DNA of 64,000 nt from Mycosarcoma maydis (taxonomy: Eukaryota > Basidiomycota > Ustilaginomycetes > Ustilaginales), in the NCBI RefSeq assembly GCF_000328475.2, contig NC_026481.1:372001-436000 (forward strand), given 5' to 3'. How positions within the stretch are numbered: the first letter of the stretch is position 1; each line of letters opens with the position of its first letter. Below, one piece after another: positions 1 to 12,686 of the stretch. Made by a program: the position numbers and the translations under genes. The notes beneath the pieces were generated by a model. It had not been told where the DNA came from. It made no database searches and worked only from the letters and a program-made list of their open reading frames with translations.

Positions 1-1154
1 ACGTTGACCACACCAGCTTGGCAAGTGTGAATCACGAATGCCGGAATCACCTTTGACTTCGAGCCGCTATTTTGACTTTCCATGCCAACCTTGCGGTGTG
101 TTGTCTATGGCAATCGCCAGTTGGACCGGTCAGTGCCGGGGACTTCAGCACTGATTCGAAATTGGCGAGTGCGCCACCTGTTTCAATGGAAGCGAGCAGG
201 TCCTTCTACGCCCACCAGAACGTACTGAAAAGGGCTCGATCAGGTCAAAGAGTGGCTTTAGTTCGGAGTCCGAAAAGATAGTCACGAGCGAGGCGGTAGA
301 AGCGGATTTCCAGAAAGCTAAAATCTCAAGAGCCTGACAGGACGTTGCTTCTGGAATACAGCAAAGGAGCCGCTTTCAGAGTGCTTAAGCTCTGACTTGC
401 TTCTTGATGCGTGCTTAACGCTAAGTGCAACGCGATTGCTTCGCTCAGCAATAAAGAGCAAACGACTTTGGAATTGCAACAAGGCGGGACACGTCTGCAG
501 TTGTCTCGATCCGAACATCCGTACAAGGTCGCTTGCATTGGCAGTAGCGTGCTTACTCTGGATTTGCCGTTGTTTAGCAGGTCAGCATGGACATGCTTGC
601 TTTCAGCCGAAACGCATAACGTTCGTAACTCTGGCTTACAATTTCGAGCTTCTCGACGCGTTTATCTCCGAAGGTCTTAAAACTCTGTCAGAAACTTGGT
701 TGTTCGGCCCGTTTCTTCCATGGGCAGAATGGAAAGCAAGAAGGTTGGTTAAGCTGCTAGAATTGACGAGCATGCAGAATTGCATCACCATTCGCTAGTC
801 CTAAGTATTTCGTCTGCTTTCTTCGAATCAGCGTGGGCAGCGCTACTCTGGGGGAATCATTGCTGGTACAATCTGTGATTGTCTAGGAAGAATCGTTAAC
901 GAATCGTAACCTAAAAAACAGCCATCCCGCGGAAATGGAACATCATAACAGATCGGGACATCTATTTTCCGATTTGCACAGAAGGACTGTGCATTGTATA
1001 TCCAGCGAGTCATGATATTCTTATAGTCTTTATCGCAAGATACAAGAGGATCGTACCAACAAGCTACGCTGGCTCCACGACAGCATGAGTAGCGACCTGC
1101 TAGCTTCGTCCAATTGTGTGTACGTCGGTTGATGCGCGTGTGCGTGTGCGTAAT

Positions 1155-1175
1155 AGAGAGAGAGAGAGAGAGAGA
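1155..1175. repeat. (GA)n microsatellite
   Basis: An uninterrupted GA dinucleotide run of about ten units, directly visible, in non-coding DNA. Confidence 0.9.
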
Positions 1176-1926
1176 AGGGGATTTTCATTCTAGTAGAGAT
1201 CGCCATCTCTCAATCAGCACCAATTCGGGACTTGAGCTCTCTTGTTCTGCGCTCAACAGAGCTTTGCTGGAGTAGCATGGAGTCGAAAAGCTGCCTCGAT
1301 CTGGCACTGGAACAGATATTGTTTTCTAACAAAGAAATGGCATCTGTGGTCTCCAAGAGGCGGCTTGTACAAGTTCACACAAGTAAAGCGAGAAGCTCGA
1401 TTTGAACGTCAGAGAGGCTGCGGCATCGCGCGACGTTGCATACAATCATGAAACGGTGGAATGCAGCTGCAGGTACTGTATTGCAAATGGATCAAGACTG
1501 GGTACAAGTTGCGCCGAATTTTTGACGCTGACATTCACGATTGATAACAAACGCCCTGGATGAGTCATCCCAGCCAAAACAGAGTAGGCTAAGCCACGGT
1601 GTCGTGTGATGCTGAGAGCTTTGCGCCAAGGGCATGATTCGTGGTTTCGGAGATTGGCAGGGAGCTTCGCGATCAGCAGATTCGTGAATCGCACACGGTA
1701 TCTGGATCTTTGCTTCAACATCCCACATGCACGCTGGCTGTAAAGAGCGGAATTAAGAACCCTGCCAGCAGATAACCATTTCGAGGGCGGGCAAAAGGCA
1801 AGACGTCAACAATCGTGAATCATGAATGTCGAATCGAGCGGAGTTAGAATCGTGCATGAATTCTCGATCTTCGTCAGCTCGACAGGTGCCGACCACATCC
1901 TGTAAAAAATTCAATTCAAGATTCAC

Positions 1927-1978
1927 GATTCGAACCTACCAGGGAAAAGCAGTCGGGCCAATGCGCTAACCACGCGAA
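1927..1978 (-). pseudogene. tRNA-like relic
   Basis: Read on the minus strand, 1936-1927 gives a B-box-like GGTTCGAATC, and 1973-1962 gives GTGGTTAGCGCA, like a D-loop and D-stem. Between them lies an ACTGCT segment reminiscent of a Ser(GCT) anticodon loop. The T-stem does not pair (position 52-62 is G-G) and no acceptor stem can be drawn. The sequence runs straight into the ATCGTGAATC type of intergenic repeat. I read this as a decayed or partial tRNA copy; a chance match is possible. Confidence 0.25.
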
Positions 1979-2998
1979 CGAAATAAGCGAGGGTCCGACG
2001 TGACTGCGCATCCACGCCCGACTTTTTTTATGCACTTCCGCTGCGAGTCTGCTATGAGACTGTGGCCGTTTCGCATCCAACTGTTTCATCATTTGATCCC
2101 GCGCTGCAAGGGTATATTTGAATCGAAGCGCGAAGCCTCACAGCAAATTGTTGTACCGAATAGTTGCTCCGTCTTCGGTTCTCGGCTTCCAATCTTGGAT
2201 GCAGCTACCGATTCGATACTCAGTGTCTCATATCTTTCTAGGCAGGAACGCCCTCAATGTCGATATCGAGGCGCGACTCTGCCGAAGGGTATCCTTACAC
2301 GGTGACTTGACCCAACGGTGGGGCAAGGTTCCGTCGCTTTCGATCCGCTTGTCTGTTTGACAAAACTACGCAGTGGCGCAAAACTGATGCGTGAGCCCAC
2401 CACATATCCAAGCTTGCCTCTCCTTGTTTCGTTTCGTTTAGCTTCATTTCGGCAACGAAACCACCGATGCCAGGAAAGTGCGGGCGGATAACAGTAGTGC
2501 GGTGAGCACAGATAGCTGCGTCCTGCCAAACGTTTCGGACATACAGTAGACACTCGATCAGAGTCCAAGCTCAGTATGTACAATGTTTTGATGTGCTGAT
2601 GTGCATAACGTCGGTTTGCGAAAGGAGCCGCTGCTTAAATTGATCTGTCATGTTGGTACCTTATTTAATCTCTCATCGTTCTTCTGCACCATGCAGTAAA
2701 CACTTTGTCTGGACCTCTCGCCTTTCCTGTCTCCGCCTCACTACTTCCGAGCTTTCATAGGTGCCTGGGTCTGCTGAGGGTCAGAAGAACTCATGGACCT
2801 GGTCCGCGCTTGTGCCTTCAGTTGACGATATCCCAGTTTGGAGATGAAATTAGCAAATGTAGCAAGTGTCATCTCAGACAACTTGCCAGTGACAGTTTCG
2901 CTTGCGAGTAGGCACACAGACAAAGTACGTCACTGTCTTTCAGACAAGGTGAGGTGGGCTTGTGCTGTTCTTCGATGTTCAGAACAAAAAAAAACAAA

Positions 2999-3027
2999 AA
3001 CACACACACACACAACAACAACAACCA
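2999..3027. repeat. (CA)n / (CAA)n microsatellite
   Basis: An uninterrupted CA run followed by CAA triplets in non-coding DNA. Confidence 0.85.
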
Positions 3028-3810
3028 AGTTGGTCAATGAAACAAGAATAAGTTTCACGATTGCCAAAGCGATTTGTTGACTCGAAAATGTCACCAACAA
3101 GCCTCGGTTAGCCTCGGCTTGTGCTTTCTGACATTCTCCGCTCGATCCGCCCCCACTCCGAATGCATTTTTCAAATTGCTGTTTTGTATTATTTTGGCCG
3201 TACAGTAAAATCCAGCTGTGCGCAAGGGACCTGCAAGTGCACTTCGGCTGAACCATTTTTTCGATTTTTCTTTATGCCGTTCTGCTTATCTGTGGTGCGT
3301 AATTTACTGTATATTCATGGTTCTGCATCTCGTGGAAGCGTTGCATGATTTCTGCTGGCGCGTCCCTTGGCGTTCGACATTTTCCTGTCTAGTTTTGGTT
3401 CCTGACTCGGGATTCGGCATCCGTTGGAAACTTCTTAAGTTAGTTAGTCAGTCCACTTTGTCAGTCCACTTTCAGCCGCGCGTGCCGCTGCTGTGGTCGT
3501 CGTCCCCTTTTCTCTCGGGGAAATAGCAGGCATTGGAGCAGACATCGCGGTGTAGCACGAGTGCGGATGATACAGCTCGCTTCGCTCGGAATAGCATTCC
3601 AGAGTTTCGTCCTAGCATCGAGCGCCGCATCCTGTTGTAGAGATGCCAATCTATCCGGAACTCAGCCACTTCCATGAATTTCTCTTGCAGTGGACACATG
3701 CTCTTCTTCTTGGTTTCTCTCACTCGGATCCGCGTCCACGCTTCTTTAACTCGTCCGGCTGTCCACGATGATCGTTCCCTGGTCTACTACTGCTTCTCTA
3801 GTTCTACTTT

Positions 3811-3967
3811 TGCTTCTGCTTCTGCTTCTACTTCTACTTTTGCTTCTGCTTCTGCTTCTGCTTCTGCTTCTGCTTCTGCTTCTGCTTCTGCTTCTGCTTC
3901 TGCTTCTGCTTCTGCTTCTGCTTCTGCTTCTGCTTCTGCTTCTGCTTCTGCTTCTGCTTCTGCTTCT
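3811..3967. repeat. (TTCTGC)n hexanucleotide array
   Basis: From 3841 to 3967 the unit TGCTTC repeats about 21 times without interruption, preceded by a degenerate stretch from about 3811. It opens long frames on both strands (Ser-Ala, Leu and Glu-Ala runs), but the flanks show no protein-like features, so I treat it as a non-coding microsatellite inside the pyrimidine-rich upstream region. Confidence 0.9.
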
Positions 3968-6413
3968 ACCTCTTCCTCCACTTCTTCCTCCACTTCCGCT
4001 ATCCTCACCTCGTCGTCGTCGGCCTTGCTAAACCACTTTATGCTGTCTCTCAATTTATCATTCATAGAACTACATTCTGAATGTCTCGCTTGTGGGGCCT
4101 GGCTGTCTGCTAACTCGACGCTCTGCCAGGGCCAGCCTGATCTTTTAATTTATATTTTTCTGATTTTTGGGGGGTTTTTTTCCTGCACTTCCACCATTCT
4201 TGGCTTTTTCACTCTCCGCGGCTCCTCACATTTTTCCGGTTCCAGCAAGTTGTGACGCACCGCTCCAACTATGCGCGCTTCGGGTCATTGGCCACGCGCA
4301 TGCTTTGCGCTTCCGCTTCAAGCCCTTCCGGGTTTGCTTTGCCGTTAGCTAACTGTTGGCCGTTTTGTTCCATGTTATTGTACCTCTTTCCGCTCCACCT
4401 CGCGACTCCAGCTCGTCGGCTGAATCTGCTTCTTGAGTGTGGGCTCTCGTTTACACCGCTATGCGTGGGTTGGACTCAGTGTCTCGCTTAGCTCGCAACT
4501 TGCGTGAGGCATTCAATTTGTTTTCCGGTTCTTGAATTGTAGTCGTGAGTCGTTCTTGGAAGCTCGGCACTGCATCCCCCATCTCACCTTCCCGAGCCAG
4601 GAGTTGTGGCTTGAGCTGCAGCCTCAGCCCGATAATGTTTGCCGAACAACCCCTCCGTTTGCTCTGACAAATGAACCTCGAACTCAAAAGCCTCGTGGCC
4701 GCCTTTCTCTCTTTTTGTGTACACCACGCCTCTTGCCCGCATTCATTGTCGCATGCCGCATGAAAAGTTCAGCATCGTGTACAGCCAGATTCGTGCTTGT
4801 TGGCAGCAATCGATGGAACGCACAGCTGACAACCAGTGCCGTGGCAATGCAACCCGAACCCAACTTCAACTTATGACACCGTCTTTTGACCCTGATTCAG
4901 TCGACCACCAGCCAACGCACCAACGCACCAATGACCCTCCTTCATCCCTCCTCTGTGTTGCACTGTTTTTCACTCAACCGGCCCCTTTCGGCTCTCTCAA
5001 TTCAGCTGTCTCCCCCCTCCGTTGCGCTTTGGCTGATGGCGTGCCCCTCTTGTGAATACCAGCATCACCCATGAATCTGTGCCTTCGCATTGCCGTTCAG
5101 AGAAAAATAGGGCTGATCTGCTGGATCTCGTCCTTTCGCCTGTCAGCTCCCCTTTGGTTCTAGACTTAAGCCTCGTTTCTGTTCCTCACCTTTGCGGAGG
5201 ATCTGGTGGCTCGGCTCGGATCCTAGTTTTTCCTTCCTTTCTGTGTTTCTCTCATCCACCTTCCATCTCGTCGCCCACCTTTTCTACTTACCACCATTGA
5301 CAGCCCGCTGCACATCCTTGTCCGAGCTGTCTCCGCCTTCTGCGCCCTCACTAACGACCACATCATCCACCACCTCCCACCTGCTTCATATACGCACGAG
5401 TCCCTCCGACCGAAGCTCGAAAACGACCCTCCCCTCCTTTACTAAACGAAAGCCGCTTGGTCCATCCCGTACCCACGTGCATCGTTCTGGTACTGCACAG
5501 GTACCAACCAAAGTCAGGCCGTCACGTTGTTGTCATAGCCTCAACGAACAAGAACTCCTTTAAAGCATCCCTGCATCTTGCTCATATTTGGTTTCGCTTG
5601 CTTGGATTTTTTTGGATCAGTCCGCTGCAGCATTGGATATCAGCGCCGAATTGCTTCGTCCTGACACAACTCAGCCCACACAGAGCAGGGTCCGACCGCC
5701 GGTAAGGGCCATCATTGTTCTGCAAAGCCTATCGCGTCGGGCGTGCATCTTCATCCCTACGGATCTACACACGCCAGTCTGACATTTGCTTTCGAGTAGC
5801 CCACCGCCCCGAGCCGCAATCCCTTCATTTTGGCTTGCCCATCTGCCGGTCAACGCCCACCCACCGAAACCCAGACGAAAACGTCCGTCACTCTCATTGG
5901 CCTATCAGGGCAAGCAGCAAATCGTGCGCCCACCTAGGCCAGCAAGCAGATCAGAGTAGGAACGACCATAAGCTAGCAGGGCACCTTAAATCAGGCTGAG
6001 CACAGCAAAAAAAAGAGGACAAGTCGAATCTTTCCCACTGCTGTAGCATCTTTCATCCCGCTGCTTCGCTGCAACCCTGGATTCGCAAGTGCTTCGCATT
6101 ACACCAACAACAGACCAGCGCACACGTTTCATCTTGCGCGAGCTGAAACTGAAGCTTTTGCTCCAAAACGGATCTTCTCAGCGACGCCTTGAACAACCTT
6201 GACAATCTGCTTTGATGCGCATTGATCGCACCTGCTGCGAATAGCACCTCGTGATAAGTCGACGACAACAATCAGCAAACAGATTTCATCTCAATTAAGA
6301 AGAGTCTTCCTCGCCCAGTCATCAGATCTCTGCGGTCGTACACCGCACCTGAACCGCTTTCTTAACTCGGCCGCGTCGGATTCATTGTTCCGACGCTTGC
6401 CCTGGAGGCTGCT

Positions 6414-8636
<2,223 letters not shown>

Positions 8637-9183
8637 TCGAACTCTTCAATCTCTCTATACTTTCTCCCTTGTTCTCTCTCTCTCCCACATTTACACTGTG
8701 TGACACGATGAATCTTTAATCTGGTTGCCTTGCAACGTCTTTTCCACAAGCCTGCCTCTCTCTCTCTCTCTCTCCCCATTAACATCGCGTCTCCTCTGAT
8801 GCACATCGTCTCTCGCGCCATATACTGACTCTAGCTGAATCACAGTCAGGCTCGTACTGGCCACTGTACTCTGTGTAATGTATCTCCACTAATCAAGATA
8901 TTGCTTCTTCACTATCTCACTGTATCTTTTCCCCGTTTGGTTCGCACACCATAGAACACTCAAGGGGCGAACGTTAGACATGATTCAGTGTTTGAAAAGC
9001 TGAGACCAGATGAAAGGCTAATGTACAAATGTGGGTCGTGGACGAAGAAGACAAAAGCGCGAGACGATAACGATGCTGGGAGATTTTCTTGCCAGATAAG
9101 GCGGGTTTGGAAGGAACGGATTGGAAGATCTTACGTGGGGAGCGAAACGAGGCGCTTGAGAATGTCAACAGATGTAAGAACAC
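8637..9183. other. Intergenic, convergent 3' ends
   Basis: This lies between the tails of the HSF gene (+) and the TFIIA gene (-). It holds a CT dinucleotide run near 8756-8772 and no gene that I can see. Confidence 0.6.
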
Positions 9184-9936
9184 CTACCACTCGAATTCAC
9201 CATTGCACTTGGCAAAGAGATAGTCTCGACCATCGATCGAGGCGACGCCGTCCTTAAGCACACACTTCCACTTGTTCTTGACGCGCTGAACCTTGTCGTA
9301 CAGGCAAAGCACCATGTCATCGTTGTCGCCATCGACGCCGCCGTCCAGATCTTCGTCGTCCGAGTCATCCAGATCACTTCCGATCTCGTCATCGTCGCTG
9401 ATGCGTTTACGTTTCTGACCAGCCGCCGCATCATCATCCTCTGCTTTGACCGATCCAGCCACACCGTCTTGGCCTTTACCATCGGCTGCTCCATCTGCGA
9501 CATCGGTCGAGCCATCTCCACGGGCCACCTTGGCACGATGCTGATCAGCGCCGTTGCTGCGGGAATTTTGACCGTTGGCGTCGTCATCCTCAGTCTTGAC
9601 CTCGTTCTTGGACTCTTGCTTTTTGCTCGACCGCGACTTGGCAGGCGGCAAGGCCGGAGCTCCCTCAAACTCGGCCACCTGTGTTGCGACGATCTTGGCT
9701 TCCCAAGAGCGCTGCAGCTCCTCTAGCACCTCCTTTTCGATTCCCATCTCCTCGAAGTCTTGACGAACATTATTGACAACATCGTCAATGATGCTCCTGT
9801 ACAATTGGGACTGCGAGGTTCGAAGGCATGAGCGGGAATGTGAGTTAGTATCTGCTTTGTGTTCAGAAATTTATGGAGTTGCAGGCCGCGAGACGTCAAG
9901 GACGCAGACGACACTTACGACTACCTTGTTACTCAT
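9184..9936 (-). CDS. Transcription factor IIA large subunit (TFIIA alpha/beta)
   Basis: TFIIA joins TBP on promoter DNA to stabilise RNA polymerase II pre-initiation complexes. Two exons are read: 9936-9919 (MSNKVV) and 9810-9184, with a 108-nt GTAAGT...CGCAG intron at 9811-9918, giving 214 residues. The N-terminus (YRSIIDDVVNNVRQDF) is the conserved helical domain. An acidic, low-complexity middle with an Asp/Glu run follows. The C-terminus has the conserved beta-barrel segment, including VQRVKNKWKC and DGRDYLF, ending at EFEW. Splicing onto the six-residue first exon restores the canonical family N-terminus, which supports the intron. The protein is shorter than animal TFIIA alpha/beta because the linker is short. 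Confidence 0.95.
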
Positions 9937-11085
9937 TGTTGCACGACAGTAGCTCGGTTGGCTAAATCGATATCACAGGATCAAGCTAAACAAGTACACA
10001 GCTCGTTTTTGCGAAACCCAGCTGCGGAAAACGCCTCCTATCTCCCTATCCGGGGCTCGTCAGGCGTTGCTGGTTTGCCTCAGCGCGATCACGTTGACGC
10101 CTGGACGAGATGCTGAGGTCCCGTCGGAAATTGACCGACAAAGTGAGTCGACGTTCGTCCCGGGCGATGCGTTATTCCGGTTACTCGAGAGAGATCAACC
10201 GCTTGAACAACCTCCACTATACCCGCGCAGCCAAAGCCAATGACCAGAGTTCGATTGTAGCTGCAGGCCTAACGACGCAATCGAATTACCGGAGCTATTA
10301 CCGGACAGGCCCGGAGGTTGAGAAATCCGGGAGTGTCTCGAAGAAAGGATTAAGATGGTGTAGAGAGGGAAGGATGCGTATATATATGTTTGTGGCGATG
10401 GAAGCCGCGCCGGCTGTCCGATTTCGATGACTCAGCTGCTTCACTCGCACGATAAACAGTCGATCACGAAGTGAATCGAGTCTGCAAAGTGACCTCAAGC
10501 TGGATATTCAAGTTAAGTCGCGACGCGCTTCTTTACCCTCATCCGGAACGAGCGCTTTAGACTGAGTTGGATCACGCCTGAATCTGGTGATGGAAAAACC
10601 AAGCACGAAGCTTGGCCTCGAAATTGGCGATTGATTTCTCCAACTGGATCCCAATCGGGAACCGCATATTGGAGCACGGCCCCTCGTGAGCGCGACTCAC
10701 GACTCACGACTCTGTGCAAAAGCGCGCCAGGAAGACCTTGCGAATCGTGAATATTCCACAGCAACAGAGCTGACATTTCATACCGCTCCACCTTTGCCAT
10801 CTTGACCATCCATCTCACTACCACCACCTTCGGCAAGGCATTTTGCGCATCGTCCACCGTCCCCCGTCCCCTCTTGCAAACGTGCTTTCTTCGTCTGCTC
10901 CGAATCGTTCCCTCCGGTCTCAAGCATTCCGCGGAACCTGCCGCCTTCACAAGACTCTAACCGCCGAAGCTTTTCCTCGGTGCAGGCTTACATACTGTCG
11001 CTTTCCTCTGGTTTCTACGCACATCAGACCGGACCGCTGGCAACCTAACCGTAAATCTCATCTGATTTCACCGGCCACATCAACA
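9937..11085. other. Divergent promoter region, TFIIA / PWWP genes
   Basis: No gene is visible. A TATATATAT stretch occurs near 10379-10388. The last 300 nt before 11086 are pyrimidine-rich, as expected for the leader of the PWWP gene. Confidence 0.5.
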
Positions 11086-12218
11086 ATGTCGGGCACAGAG
11101 AAGAAGTCCAAGGAGGCTCAGCTTAACCGCACCTCGCATAAGTTGTAAGTCTGTGACAAGTAGCAACATTTCTTGGCGAGAGACACTGCTGACGTCGTTT
11201 GCCGCTTGCCCCTCTGCTGTTGACCCACAGCCAAGTTGATGATGTCGTGCTCGCCAAGGTCCGTGGGTTCCCTGCATGGCCAGGCATTGTTATGGCCGAC
11301 GAAAACGTGCCCTCAGCCGTTTTGAAGGAACGACCGGTCGCCAAGCACCGCGATCTCTACACCATTCGCTTCTTTCCCGCCGCTGACTATCACTGGGCTT
11401 TCTCCAAGGACCTCGAATTGCTAAACAAGGACAAGATCGACTCTTTCCTTGCCGGACCGAATCGGAAAAAGGGTGATCTGCGACAGGCCTACGAGATCGC
11501 ACGCGACCCTCAATCCTGGAATGAAGAGCAGAACACCATTGTGCATCGGTACGAGCAGTCCTTGCTAGACGCCGCGGAGGAGGAAGAGGAAAATGAGGAT
11601 CAGCTCGAAGAAGAAGGCGATGAGGATGGCGAACCATCGAGCAAGAAGAGGAAACGTGCTGCCGAGACGGGCAAGGTTCGTGAGAGCGCAGACAAGCGCA
11701 AGAAGACCAAGGCATCAGAAGCCGCCAAGAGCAAACCAGAGAAGCCCGTCAGCAAGGCTGTCTCTGCTACGAATGGCGAGGACAAGTCGGAAGAGTCGCG
11801 GGATCCCGAGACCAAGAAGGTCAAAGAGTGGCGACACAAGGTGCAAAAGGTGTTCCTCGGCAGAGACGGTACCATCAATGCCGAGGATATGCCATCAGCA
11901 GATGCCACGTTCAGCACAATCGAAGAGTACGACGGCATGACGGCGGAGCATTTGCGCTCCACCAAGATCGGCAAGGTGATGAAGAGGGTGATGCAGTTGG
12001 CCGACATCCCACGCGACGATGAGTTCCACTTTAAGGACCGAGCGGAGACGTTGTGCGCTAAATGGGGGGCCATCATGGCGGCTGGAGACGCTCCCAAGTC
12101 AGAGGCTGCGGAGCGCGCTGGTGAACCCGCCAAAGAGAATGGTGATGCAGCACCTCACAATGAGGCAGAGTCCAAGTCAGAAGCCGAAGCAGCGCCTGCG
12201 CCTGCGTCTGAAGCTTAG
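11086..12218 (+). CDS. PWWP-domain chromatin protein, LEDGF/Pdp3-like
   Basis: There are two exons, 11086-11144 and 11231-12218, separated by an 86-nt GTAAGT...CACAG intron, giving 348 residues. The junction falls inside the PWWP domain and produces HKFQVDDVVLAKVRGFPAWPG, which matches the first strand of the fold; PAWP is the PWWP signature variant. The domain (about 20-110) normally reads H3K36 methylation and binds DNA. A Lys/Glu-rich linker follows. Residues about 217-303 (VKEWRHKVQKVFLG ... KIGKVMKRVMQL ... AETLCAKW) resemble the TFIIS N-terminal/LEDGF integrase-binding helical bundle. The tail is Ala/Glu-rich. The order PWWP, charged linker, helical bundle is that of LEDGF/HRP2 and suggests a transcription-coupled chromatin adaptor; function is inferred from domains. 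Confidence 0.85.
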
Positions 12219-12686
12219 ACAGTGGCATCCGCATCCGACGCTACAGCAGCGCCCACACGAAGAGCATCACTCCACCTCAGCCGCACACATCGTTGAGCCG
12301 CTCTAGCTTCGCTCTAGCTTTGCTCTGCTGGACAATGTAGCTTTGCAAAGCCTACTCTTTGCACTAATCCCTTGGCCACCCTGGCAAAAAGTGGCGCTTT
12401 CTACTCGAAAGCACACACTCCGGATCCATTACCTCGTCTCTCCAAACGACCCAAGGGCACCTGCAATGCCCTCGCGCTTGTAGTAACATGATCTCACCAC
12501 TGATCCCACTGTAACTTTACAAGGTCTCGATACCGCTTCGCTTTTCCTTCTCCATCCTGTCTTTGGTACGGCTCATTCCTTCCTTTACACACATATGGCT
12601 GCTCGATCCTCTGTGCAGCGCATCGTCGCGTGCAGACGGCAAGCCAGGCTTCTTATGTCTTAGTATGCTCGAAATTGAACGTTTTT
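12219..12686. other. Intergenic, convergent 3' ends
   Basis: This is 3' flanking sequence of the PWWP gene (+) and the mitochondrial pseudo-GTPase gene (-). No gene is seen. Confidence 0.6.

Larger units (their letters stand above)
1..6413. other. Long gene-free region upstream of the HSF gene
   Basis: I find no convincing protein gene here. The open frames are short, overlap on both strands and resemble no family I know. From about 2640 to 5900 the + strand is strongly pyrimidine-rich, which in fungi is typical of promoter and leader DNA read towards the right. The region holds simple repeats (GA at 1155-1175, CA at 2999-3014, a TTCTGC array near 3811-3967) and a tRNA-like relic near 1927-1978. 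A plausible reading is an extended regulatory region or long 5' leader of the transcription factor gene starting at 6414; a non-coding transcript cannot be excluded. Confidence 0.5.

Noticed and set aside
397..798. 133-codon frame in the left flank
   Set aside because: Low similarity to any family and overlapping frames of similar length nearby; nothing supports coding.
3674..4255. 193-codon Ser-Ala-rich frame with a hydrophobic start
   Set aside because: Its length comes from the TTCTGC microsatellite. Flanking residues show no family, and equally long frames exist on the other strand.
10513..10950. 145-codon minus-strand frame between TFIIA and the PWWP gene
   Set aside because: No similarity, and it lies in the shared upstream region with promoter-like composition.
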